Shown here: one piece after another, positions 56,540 to 64,000 of the stretch
Layout: each line of letters starts with the position of its first letter
Position numbering within the stretch: the stretch's first letter is position 1
From: Aphanizomenon flos-aquae FACHB-1287
GTDB lineage: Bacteria; Cyanobacteriota; Cyanobacteriia; Cyanobacteriales; Nostocaceae
Assembly: GCF_014698755.1 (NCBI RefSeq)
Contig: NZ_JACJTO010000013.1
Span: 1-64,000 of the forward strand
Length of the DNA: 64,000 bases
Reading direction: 5' to 3'
Notes under the pieces: model-generated
What the model saw: only the letters and a program-made list of their open reading frames with translations
Told to the model about the DNA's origin: nothing
Databases searched by the model: none
Made by a program: the position numbers and the translations under genes

Positions 56540-57379
56540 TTAGGAACAACTTAAAAACTCTTTGACCTGTGCTAAATAAGTTTCGGAGTCTTCCAACATA
56601 GGAAAATGCGCTGTATTGGGAATAACATTTAATTGCACTTTATCACTCAAAGCTGCAGCAGTTTTCCCCAATTTAGCTGGAATAATAATATCATATTCCC
56701 CAGCAATCAGCAAAGTTGGTATAGTTAATTTAGCAAATTCTCCTGGCATTATTTTCGCTTGTTCTTCACTAACAGAAGTGTAAATAGTTCCTAAAGCAGC
56801 ATCATAATGAGCATTAATGAAATCTTCTAAAAAAGCCTGACGTTCATTTTTAGGAATAGAACGATGTAAAAATCTAGCCATAAACATTCTATCAGCTAGG
56901 GGAATTTTACTTAACCATTGGGGACGGAATTTAACTACATAACCGCCAAATTTATGAAAAGCAGAAAAAGCCTTTTCATCATATTCAAAAATACCGCTAC
57001 AAGTTAAAATTCCCTTTTCGACCTTTTGGGGATAACGATTAAAAAATAAGGTAGCAATAGAAGCACCCATAGAATGGGCGTTAATATAAACACGATCAAG
57101 ATTTAACTCATTTAATAAAACCGCCAAATCTTCTACATATTCTGTTAATTCATAACTTAAATTACTGTTATTTTGAGGTTGACATTGAGAACGACCAAAA
57201 CCCCGTAAATCATATAATAAACAATCGAAATTATCTAATAAAGCCTCAGCCGTACTTTGCCAATATCTAGCCGAACCAGCCCAACCATGTACAAAAACCA
57301 TCACAGGTTTAATAATATCTGATGGTTTTTTTATCCATTCGTAATAATGATCAACACCCCGAACATTTATATAACTCAT
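56540..57379 (-). CDS. Alpha/beta hydrolase
   Basis: The 279-residue protein starts at the ATG at 57379 (MSYINVRGVDHYYEWIKKPS); a GTG two codons upstream is less likely. Fold motifs are MVFVHGWAGSARYWQSTAEA, LYDLRGFGRSQCQP, the nucleophile Ser in NAHSMGASIATLFF, the acid in IAGEYDIIIP and the His in NTAHFPMLED. The substrate is unknown. The first motif position (N-A-H-S-M-G) lacks the first Gly of the usual G-x-S-x-G, which some members share. Confidence 0.87.
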   Translation of the reverse strand: MSYINVRGVDHYYEWIKKPSDIIKPVMVFVHGWAGSARYWQSTAEALLDNFDCLLYDLRGFGRSQCQPQNNSNLSYELTEYVEDLAVLLNELNLDRVYINAHSMGASIATLFFNRYPQKVEKGILTCSGIFEYDEKAFSAFHKFGGYVVKFRPQWLSKIPLADRMFMARFLHRSIPKNERQAFLEDFINAHYDAALGTIYTSVSEEQAKIMPGEFAKLTIPTLLIAGEYDIIIPAKLGKTAAALSDKVQLNVIPNTAHFPMLEDSETYLAQVKEFLSCS

Positions 57380-57391
57380 TGCCACAATTCA

Positions 57392-57472
57392 ACTAACAAC
57401 TAACAATTGACAACTAACAACTGACAATTGACAATTGACAACTAACAACTGACAATTGACAATTGACAACTG
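57392..57472. repeat. Tandem CAACTAA/CAACTGA/CAATTGA repeats
   Basis: About eleven 7-nt units of three related types fill the gap between the clpX stop and the hydrolase start. They are the same family as those at 22748-22840 and 34363-34422. Confidence 0.8.
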
Positions 57473-57476
57473 ACTT

Positions 57477-58820
57477 TTAAGCCGATTCTGGTTTCGGTAA
57501 AGAAGAAGGATGTACCAACAATTCAGCAGTAGAACGTTTTTCCACCATTTCCTTAGTAATAGTACAGCGAGTCACATCTTTACGGGAAGGTAACTCATAC
57601 ATCACATCCAGCATCAACTCCTCCACGATACCTCGTAAAGCCCGCGCTCCAGTTTTCCGCCGATAAGCCTCTTGAGCGATCGCTTTCAACGCATCTGGTT
57701 TAAAATCTAACTGAACATTATCCATATTTAGCAGTTTTTGGTACTGTTTTACCAAAGCACTGCGTGGTTCAGTGAGAATTGCCATTAGTGCCTCCTCATC
57801 TAGAGGGTCTACCACAGCCACCATAGGAATCCGGCCAATAAACTCAGGAATCATGCCAAATTTCACCAAATCATCTGGTTGCAGATGACGTAAGGTATCA
57901 GCAGCGCGTTTTTCCTTAGTTTGCACATCCCCAGGCTGTACAAAACCAATTGACTTTTTACCAACTCTCTGGTCTACAACCTTTTCCAAACCGACGAAAG
58001 CACCACCACAGACAAACAAAATATTGCTCGTATCAATTTGGATACAATCTTGATACGGGTGCTTACGTCCGCCCTGGGGTGGGACATTAGCCACAGTCCC
58101 CTCTAACATCTTCAGTAAAGCCTGTTGTACCCCTTCTCCAGAAACATCCCTAGTAATAGAGGGATTTTCACTTTTGCGGGCGATTTTATCAATTTCATCA
58201 ATGTAGATAATACCCCGTTGAGCCTCTTCTACATCCAAATCTGCCACCTGCAACAGACGCAACAGGATATTTTCCACATCCTCCCCCACATATCCAGCTT
58301 CCGTCAGGGTTGTAGCATCAGCAACAGCAAAAGGAACATCCAGAATTTTGGCCAGAGTTTGCGCTAATAGAGTTTTACCGCAACCAGTTGGACCAATAAG
58401 TAAAATATTGGACTTTTGTAGTTCTATGGCATCATCTACCCCAGCCTTCCCATTACCCTTAGACTGAAGAATAGCCAGTCGTTTGTAATGATTGTAAACA
58501 GCCACAGATAGGACTTTCTTAGCTTCATCTTGGCCAATCACGTGTTCATCTAAATAATTTTTAATCTCCCTCGGTTTAGGGATTTGATTAAACGAGAGAT
58601 TAGACGAACGGGTGCGACGTTTTTCAGGCGGTTCTGATTTTTGCGGTGATTGTGGTGGGGCTGCTGCATTGGTATCCAGCAATTCCTCATCAAGGATTTC
58701 ATTACACAAGTCAACGCATTCATCGCAGATGTAGACTCCCGGACCTGCGATTAATTTACGTACTTGCTCTTGAGACTTGCCACAAAATGAACATTTTAAA
58801 TGGGAGTCGTACTTAGACAT
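57477..58820 (-). CDS. clpX: ATP-dependent Clp protease ATP-binding subunit ClpX
   Basis: The 447-residue AAA+ unfoldase feeds substrates into ClpP. The N-terminal zinc finger has Cys10, Cys13, Cys32 and Cys35. The AAA+ core has Walker [13 protein letters not shown], Walker [14 protein letters not shown], sensor text [11 protein letters not shown], and the ClpP-contact IGF-type loop as [10 protein letters not shown]. The C-terminal domain includes [20 protein letters not shown]. It directly follows clpP and tig on the minus strand in the standard tig-clpP-clpX order. Confidence 0.97.
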   Translation of the reverse strand: MSKYDSHLKCSFCGKSQEQVRKLIAGPGVYICDECVDLCNEILDEELLDTNAAAPPQSPQKSEPPEKRRTRSSNLSFNQIPKPREIKNYLDEHVIGQDEAKKVLSVAVYNHYKRLAILQSKGNGKAGVDDAIELQKSNILLIGPTGCGKTLLAQTLAKILDVPFAVADATTLTEAGYVGEDVENILLRLLQVADLDVEEAQRGIIYIDEIDKIARKSENPSITRDVSGEGVQQALLKMLEGTVANVPPQGGRKHPYQDCIQIDTSNILFVCGGAFVGLEKVVDQRVGKKSIGFVQPGDVQTKEKRAADTLRHLQPDDLVKFGMIPEFIGRIPMVAVVDPLDEEALMAILTEPRSALVKQYQKLLNMDNVQLDFKPDALKAIAQEAYRRKTGARALRGIVEELMLDVMYELPSRKDVTRCTITKEMVEKRSTAELLVHPSSLPKPESA

Positions 58821-58850
58821 ATCAGCCTCTTATTTCAGAATGACGACGAT

Positions 58851-59555
58851 TTACCCTGCTGTCGGAAGATTTTGTCTAGAAATGACCTGATCGATCAAAC
58901 CATAATTCTTCGCCTCTTCTGCTGACATGAAAAAGTCGCGCTCGGTATCAGCCTCAATTTTTTCCAAAGGTTGACCAGTATGCTTGGCCATTAATTGATT
59001 TAATTCACCCTTGATGTAAAGGATTTCTCGCGCTTGAATTTCAATGTCAATGGCCTGCCCTTGAGCGCCACCCAGGGGTTGGTGAATCATAATCCGGGAG
59101 TCAGGTAAAGACATCCGTTTTCCAGCAGTTCCAGACGTTAATAAAAATGCCCCCATGCTCGCGGCTAATCCAAAACAGATAGTTACAACATCGGGACGTA
59201 TTTGTTGAATTGTATCATAGATTGCCATACCCGCGTAGACAGAGCCACCAGGAGAATTAATGTACAATTGAATATCCTTTTCCGCGTCCTCAGAGTCCAG
59301 GAAAAGTAATTGGGCAACAATAGAATTAGCTACAACATCATCTATGGGCGTTCCTAAAAAAATAATCCGCTCGCGCAGTAAGCGGGAGTAGATATCAAAT
59401 GCCCTTTCTCCCATTCCAGACTGTTCTACCACCATCGGCACAATATTACTAGAACTACTGGAAATGCCACGAGTACCGAGAGGACTCAAGCTGGTGATTG
59501 GGTAATTTGCCGATTGCGATACAAGCATACTAGAATATTTAAAAATAAATGGCAT
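58851..59555 (-). CDS. clpP: ATP-dependent Clp protease proteolytic subunit
   Basis: The 234-residue serine protease has Ser133 in [12 protein letters not shown] and His158 in [12 protein letters not shown], with the third residue in the following helix. A second in-frame ATG (59528, [20 protein letters not shown]) would give 225 residues and cannot be ruled out; neither start has a strong ribosome-binding site. The location next to clpX and tig matches the clpP copy cotranscribed with clpX in other cyanobacteria. The gap to clpX is 30 bp. Confidence 0.96.
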   Translation of the reverse strand: MPFIFKYSSMLVSQSANYPITSLSPLGTRGISSSSSNIVPMVVEQSGMGERAFDIYSRLLRERIIFLGTPIDDVVANSIVAQLLFLDSEDAEKDIQLYINSPGGSVYAGMAIYDTIQQIRPDVVTICFGLAASMGAFLLTSGTAGKRMSLPDSRIMIHQPLGGAQGQAIDIEIQAREILYIKGELNQLMAKHTGQPLEKIEADTERDFFMSAEEAKNYGLIDQVISRQNLPTAG

Positions 59556-59662
59556 GAAATTGTGAACTGTTAACCATTATGCCCTATAAGACAGAATTCA
59601 GGGGTAAAAGGCAGAGGGTAGGAGTAAGAGGTAGGAGGCAGGGGGCAGATATTTCCTAACCA

Positions 59663-59697
59663 CCAATTACCAATTACCAATTACCCATTACCCATTA
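59663..59697. repeat. Heptamer repeats CAATTAC/CCATTAC
   Basis: About five 7-nt units (CCAATTA, CCCATTA types) end within the tig stop region. They are the reverse complement of the GGTAATG/GGTAATT family at 37012 and 47535. They lie in the 139-bp gap between clpP and tig. Confidence 0.7.
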
Positions 59698-61092
59698 CTC
59701 AGGATTACTAGTTTCTTCTTCCTGAACTACTTCAGTGCTTTCAGTTACTTCTTCAGCACTTAAAGAACCTGCCGCGACCAGTTCCACAGATGAACGTTCT
59801 AACAACCAATCAACGATCTTTTTGGTTAAAAGTTCTTCTTTGACAACTCCACGCAGTCTATTTTCATCTAAATCTTGATCAGCGTACTCTGTCATCAATT
59901 CTGTGACTCTAGCTTCAACTTCTTCCGTTCCCACCTCAATAGATTCGCGTTTGCCAATTTCTTGTAAAGATAGAGTCCGTTTGAGACGCTCTATAGCTTC
60001 AGGTTTGGATCTATCTCTTAATTGGGGGATAATTTCTTGGGTGAATAGCTTTTTCACGTCTATTCCTTGCTCGGACAACTTCATGGCTGTCTGTGATAGC
60101 ATAGCATCAATTTCTTGATCAATGAGTGTGGTCGGCAAGTCTATTTCGACATAATTAAGCAGTTCCGTTAGTAAAGCTTCTTGCTGATTGTCTTTGGTTT
60201 TATCTGCAGCTTCTTTTTGATACCGTTCTACTAAGGATGCCCGTAATTGCTCTAATGTCTCAAAGTCGCTGACTTCTTGGGCAAAATCATCGTCTAATTC
60301 TGGCAGTTCTTTGGTTTTAATTTCTTTGAGGGTAATGGTAAACAAAGCTGCTTTACCAGATAATTCTTCATTACCGTAAGGTTCTGGGAATTGAGCAGCT
60401 ACTTCTTTGGTTTCTTCTGGGTTCATACCCACGATACCCAAGACAAAACCAGGAATAAACTTATCTTCCTGTAACTCAACTTGAAAATCAGTTCCTTGTC
60501 CGCCGGGAATGGGTTTGGGTTCACTATCAGGATCATCACCTTCAGTTTTGGCAATCACACCCTTAAAGTCAATCACTACCATATCACCAATTTCCGCAGC
60601 CCGTCCCTCCACAGGAACTAATGTTGCTAATTTTTCTCTTTGGGCTTCAATAACGGTATCCACTTGGGTAGGATCATACTGGATTTCCTCCGCTTTGGCT
60701 GCTAAACCCGTGTATTGATTTAACTTGATTTCTGGAACAACATCCACAGCAGCCGCAAAAGTCAGGGGTTGTCCTGGTTCATAATTGACAATTAAATCAT
60801 CAAAAGAAGACCGTAATTGAGGTTGACCAATTGCTGTAATTGCTTCTTGTTTAATTGCTTGCTCAATGCCTTCTTGAAGGATTTCTTCCAGAGCAGTTGC
60901 TTTGACGCGAAAATTACCAATACGTTGTATTAATATTTGCCGGGGTACTTTGCCTTTGCGAAACCCAGGAATATTTACGGTCTTAGTTAAATTTCTAACG
61001 GCTTGCTCGTATTTTTGTTTGGTGATTTCCGGTGTAATTTCTATTTCCAAACCAATTTGACTGGCGGGAAGTTTTTCCTGGGTAACTTTCAT
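59695..61092 (-). CDS. tig: Trigger factor
   Basis: The 465-residue ribosome-associated chaperone has the ribosome-binding signature in NIPGFRKGKVPRQI (G-F-R-x-G-x-x-P) near residue 42. A FKBP-type prolyl isomerase domain follows (IGDMVVIDFKGVIA, FIPGFVLGIVGMNPEETKEV), then the helical C-terminal arms. The acidic tail (STEVVQEEETSNPE) is typical for cyanobacteria. It heads the tig-clpP-clpX block, so nascent-chain folding and proteolysis genes are grouped. Confidence 0.96.
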   Translation of the reverse strand: MKVTQEKLPASQIGLEIEITPEITKQKYEQAVRNLTKTVNIPGFRKGKVPRQILIQRIGNFRVKATALEEILQEGIEQAIKQEAITAIGQPQLRSSFDDLIVNYEPGQPLTFAAAVDVVPEIKLNQYTGLAAKAEEIQYDPTQVDTVIEAQREKLATLVPVEGRAAEIGDMVVIDFKGVIAKTEGDDPDSEPKPIPGGQGTDFQVELQEDKFIPGFVLGIVGMNPEETKEVAAQFPEPYGNEELSGKAALFTITLKEIKTKELPELDDDFAQEVSDFETLEQLRASLVERYQKEAADKTKDNQQEALLTELLNYVEIDLPTTLIDQEIDAMLSQTAMKLSEQGIDVKKLFTQEIIPQLRDRSKPEAIERLKRTLSLQEIGKRESIEVGTEEVEARVTELMTEYADQDLDENRLRGVVKEELLTKKIVDWLLERSSVELVAAGSLSAEEVTESTEVVQEEETSNPE

Positions 61093-61639
61093 GCTTTATT
61101 TTTATTTTTCTGGTATTTTGATCTGCTATCTAAATACTAGATCAAGTCTAGACATTTACTTTGTGCTTTAATGAGACTAGGAGAGCAATTCCCCAAGCTT
61201 ACACGCCTAACCCGTGGGAAACAAGCTATAGCCAGCAGCCATAACCTAATCACATCAGGCATTATTCAACCCAAGGGTGGATCAATCTCCTTCGGTAGAT
61301 ATTCAGTGTACTGCCAAAAGTCAGAGAGTGGACAGGTGATTAACAAAAAAGGCTTTTTTTGCACTTTAATGTACAATAGGAAATTATGTGTTAGGATCAT
61401 AATATATTTGATTGCTATAGCTGATAAGTTGTTATAAACTGTGATATCACTTAAATTTAACTTAAGGTATAAACAACAAAACCTGAAAATTCTCAATAAA
61501 CCTCTAAACATGAGATAAAATCCCGAAAATACGCAATTCTTATTATTTAACATCTGTTTTGGAAAGAAACAGTATAGATATACTTAGTTTTTTGAGTTGG
61601 AAAAAAATTGCTAGTTACCTCTTAAAGGAGGAGTTGAGT
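61093..61639. other. 547-bp divergent region between tig and asd
   Basis: The region must hold the promoters of tig (leftward) and asd (rightward). Short frames at 61171-61437 (plus) and 61266-61553 (minus) overlap in antisense, lack ribosome-binding sites and look non-coding. AAAGGAGGAG at 61624-61633 is the ribosome-binding site of asd. No RNA gene was recognised. Confidence 0.5.
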
Positions 61640-62671
61640 TTGTCTAAATCCTATCGTGTAGCTGTTTTGGGAGCAACTGGGGCTGTAGGTACTGAGTTGC
61701 TAGAATTACTAGAAAGCCGGAATTTTCCTTTGGCTGATTTAAAATTGTTGGCATCAGAACACAGCGCTGGCAAGAGTTTGAGATTTAAAGGAGAGGATAT
61801 CACCGTAGAGGCAGTCAGTAATGACAGTTTCAAAAATCTAGATATAGTCTTAGCTAGTGCTGGAGGTAGCATTTCCAAAATTTGGGCGGGAATAGCTGTC
61901 GCACAAGGAGCAGTGGTAATTGATAATTCCAGCGCCTTCCGCATGAACCCGGATGTTCCTTTGATAGTTCCAGAAGTAAATCCCCAAGCTGCATTTACTC
62001 ATAAAGGTATTATTGCTAATCCTAACTGTACAACAATTCTCATGTCTTTGGCAGTGTGGCCTTTACATCAAGTCAAATCAGTGAAAAGGATTGTAGCTGC
62101 TACCTATCAATCTGCTAGTGGCGCTGGTGCCAAGGCAATGGCAGAAGTAAAAATCCAAAGTGAGGCTATACTACAAGGAAAGCAACCAGTAGCAGAGGTC
62201 TTACCTTATCCGTTGGCATTTAATTTATTTACCCATAATTCCCCCCTAACAGCTTGGGGATATTGTGAGGAAGAAATGAAAATGGTTAATGAAACCCGCA
62301 AAATATTTAGTAGTCCAGAAATCAGAATTACAGCCACTTGTGTACGTGTTCCCGTACTTCGCGCCCATTCTGAAGCGATTAATCTAGAGTTTGAAACACC
62401 TTTTGATCCAGATGAAGCTAGGGAAATTTTAAGAAAATCACCTGGTGTTAAATTAGTGGAAGATTGGCAAGCAAATTATTTTCCTATGCCCATAGATGCC
62501 AGTGGTAAAGATGATGTTTTAGTGGGAAGAATTCGCCAAGACATTTCTCATGCTTGTGGGTTAGAATTGTGGCTATGCGGTGATCAAATTCGTAAGGGTG
62601 CGGCCTTAAATGCAGTGCAAATTGCCGAATTATTAGTAGAGAAGAATTTACTAAAATTGACTACAGTATAA
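61640..62671 (+). CDS. asd: Aspartate-semialdehyde dehydrogenase
   Basis: The 343-residue enzyme reduces aspartyl phosphate on the way to lysine, threonine and methionine. I chose the TTG at 61640 (MSKSYRVAVLGATGAVGTEL) because AAAGGAGGAG ends 6 nt upstream; a frame open further upstream adds 27 residues with no homology. The NADP motif is GATGAVG at 11-17 and the catalytic Cys130 is in NPNCTT. SAGAK-type text (QSASGAGAKAMAEVK) and the His in RVPVLRAHSEAIN complete the active site. It begins the asd-dapA-rnj run. Confidence 0.96.
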   Translation: MSKSYRVAVLGATGAVGTELLELLESRNFPLADLKLLASEHSAGKSLRFKGEDITVEAVSNDSFKNLDIVLASAGGSISKIWAGIAVAQGAVVIDNSSAFRMNPDVPLIVPEVNPQAAFTHKGIIANPNCTTILMSLAVWPLHQVKSVKRIVAATYQSASGAGAKAMAEVKIQSEAILQGKQPVAEVLPYPLAFNLFTHNSPLTAWGYCEEEMKMVNETRKIFSSPEIRITATCVRVPVLRAHSEAINLEFETPFDPDEAREILRKSPGVKLVEDWQANYFPMPIDASGKDDVLVGRIRQDISHACGLELWLCGDQIRKGAALNAVQIAELLVEKNLLKLTTV

Positions 62672-62745
62672 GTTTAAATCAAGTCGTTTTTCATAAGTTA
62701 TAAGGTAATCAACAACCAACAACTAGCAACATGAGAGGAAAGAGT

Positions 62746-63648
62746 ATGGGAGATTTTGGGACAATTTTAACCGCTATGATTACGCCGTTTAAACCAGACG
62801 GTGGTATTAATTATGATGTAGTTGCCAAACTTGCCAATCATCTAGTTAATAATGGTACAGATGCCTTAGTTGTGTGTGGAACAACCGGAGAATCCCCAAC
62901 CCTGACTTGGGATGAAGAATACCAATTATTTGTGGAAGTATTGCAAGCTGTATCAGGAAAAGCTAAAGTAATTGCCGGGTGTGGTTCTAATGACACCAAA
63001 GAAGCGATCGCCGCCACTCAAAAAGCGGCTAAAATAGGAGTACATGGTTCTTTACAAGTAGTTCCTTACTACAACAAACCACCCCAAGCTAGTTTATATC
63101 GGCATTTTCAAACAATAGCACAATCTTGTCCCGACTTGCCGATGATGTTATATAATATTCCTGGAAGGACGGGTCAAAACCTGCTGCCAGAAACAGTAGT
63201 GCGGTTGGCTGCAATTGATAATATTGTCGCCATTAAAGAAGCCAGTGGTAACTTAGATCAAGTTAGTGAAATCCGCCGCTTGACACCAACAGAATTTCAG
63301 ATTTACGCTGGAGATGATTCTTTAACCTTGCCAATGTTAGCAATAGGTGCTCAAGGTGTGGTCAGTGTAGCTTCTCATCTGGTCGGTAATCAACTCCAAC
63401 AGATGATTCAATCCTGGAAAGCGGGAAAAACTCAAATTGCTACTGACATTCATCTGCAACTATTCCCATTGTTTAAAGCTTTGTTTTTAACTACAAACCC
63501 CATTCCTGTCAAAGAAGCACTAAAACTGCAAGGTTGGGAAGTAGGTTCAACTCGTCTACCCCTGTGTGAAGCTGATACAGATGTATCTGAAAATTTAGCA
63601 TCGGTCATGCAAAAGCTGAATTTAATCCAAGGGAAAATAAGTGAGTGA
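62746..63648 (+). CDS. dapA: 4-Hydroxy-tetrahydrodipicolinate synthase
   Basis: DapA condenses aspartate semialdehyde, made by the preceding gene, with pyruvate in lysine and diaminopimelate synthesis. I chose the ATG at 62746 ([20 protein letters not shown], 300 residues) because AGAGGAA lies about 8 nt before it; an ATG at 62731 would add 5 residues. The substrate loop is TTGES at 46-50, Tyr136 is in LYNIPGRTG, and the Schiff-base lysine is Lys164 in [10 protein letters not shown]. The gap to asd is 74 bp. Confidence 0.97.
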   Translation: MGDFGTILTAMITPFKPDGGINYDVVAKLANHLVNNGTDALVVCGTTGESPTLTWDEEYQLFVEVLQAVSGKAKVIAGCGSNDTKEAIAATQKAAKIGVHGSLQVVPYYNKPPQASLYRHFQTIAQSCPDLPMMLYNIPGRTGQNLLPETVVRLAAIDNIVAIKEASGNLDQVSEIRRLTPTEFQIYAGDDSLTLPMLAIGAQGVVSVASHLVGNQLQQMIQSWKAGKTQIATDIHLQLFPLFKALFLTTNPIPVKEALKLQGWEVGSTRLPLCEADTDVSENLASVMQKLNLIQGKISE

Positions 63649-63852
63649 TTTATAAATAATGTGTACAAATTGTTACTAAAGTACAATTTAAACACCTGTG
63701 GTAAAACTGAACAATATAAAAATCATTCAGTTTGAAGTTAACGAAATCAAATAGGACTTTATAGAAGCTGAATTTAAACGGAAATTTAGTCTGTTCTTGG
63801 ATACAAGAAACCGAACGATTTACTGATTCACAACTAACAAAAACAGAAGAAA

Positions 63853-64000
63853 ATGTCTAAAAACGAATCTCATTCCGCTCTCAAAATTATTCCTTTGGGC
63901 GGTTTACACGAAATAGGTAAAAATACTTGTGTGTTCGAGTATGAAGACGAAATTGTGCTGCTAGATGCAGGATTAGCCTTTCCTACAGAAGCCATGCACG
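63853..64000 (+). CDS. rnj: Ribonuclease J, 3' end beyond the window
   Basis: The first 49 residues are visible: [20 protein letters not shown] then [20 protein letters not shown] and LAFPTEAMH. This matches the start of the metallo-beta-lactamase ribonuclease J, an mRNA-processing enzyme with 5'-3' exonuclease activity. The zinc-binding H-x-H-x-D-H motif would lie beyond the window. The asd-dapA-rnj order is one I recall from other cyanobacteria. About 200 bp separate it from dapA. Confidence 0.9.
   Translation, partial: MSKNESHSALKIIPLGGLHEIGKNTCVFEYEDEIVLLDAGLAFPTEAMH

Noticed and set aside
61171-61437. 88-residue plus-strand frame upstream of asd
   Set aside because: No recognisable features, no ribosome-binding site, and a competing antisense frame covers the same DNA.

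Overview
The window comes from a cyanobacterium, most likely a filamentous Nostocales species (Anabaena/Dolichospermum/Nostoc type). The evidence is a cytochrome b6f subunit gene (petM), carboxysome shell genes (ccmK3, ccmK4), ycf39, a HetZ-related gene, several Hanks-type Ser/Thr kinases, scattered GCGATCGC (HIP1-type) octamers, AT-rich DNA, and many heptanucleotide tandem repeats of the kind common in heterocystous cyanobacteria. The genus is inferred, not proven.

Layout. 1-3187: the 3' part of a hybrid sensor kinase, then a CRISPR array of 17 repeats and 16 spacers with no cas genes nearby. 3188-12896: dxs, a membrane Ser/Thr kinase, a cysteine desulfurase, a small PD-(D/E)XK-like protein, a peroxiredoxin, tRNase Z and a two-component pair. 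12897-20252: a peptide-export locus with an HlyD-type fusion protein, a C39-peptidase ABC exporter, two intact double-glycine precursor peptides and two decayed precursor copies, with a conserved upstream element repeated three times. 20253-25495: a J-domain/TPR protein, hisZ, ferredoxin, a branched-chain or neutral amino-acid ABC ATPase, a DUF2301 membrane protein and dprA. 25540-32668: a class A beta-lactamase-like protein, a DUF1400 alpha/beta hydrolase, truB and two unrecognised exported proteins. 32800-38565: lpdA, trpC, a glyoxylate aminotransferase and small proteins. 38825-48747: an atypical OmpR-type regulator, a PabA-PabB fusion, nadK, ycf39, petM, pdxA, ccmK3-ccmK4 and a HetZ-related gene. 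48884-54130: an isocitrate-lyase-superfamily enzyme, an RHH/ParE toxin-antitoxin pair, two tandem divergent kinases and a Uma2 protein. 54287-64000: metF, trpS, a hydrolase, the tig-clpP-clpX block on the minus strand, and asd-dapA-rnj on the plus strand, with rnj cut by the window end.

Most of the window is ordinary core metabolism. The parts that repay attention are the peptide-export locus (12.9-20.2 kb), whose minus strand holds pseudogene copies of the precursor, and the orphan CRISPR array, one of whose spacers looks like the 5' half of a tRNA-Ser. The tandem atypical kinases next to a toxin-antitoxin module, and the repeat arrays that abut start codons, are also notable. Product names rest on motif recognition by eye; no database search was possible.
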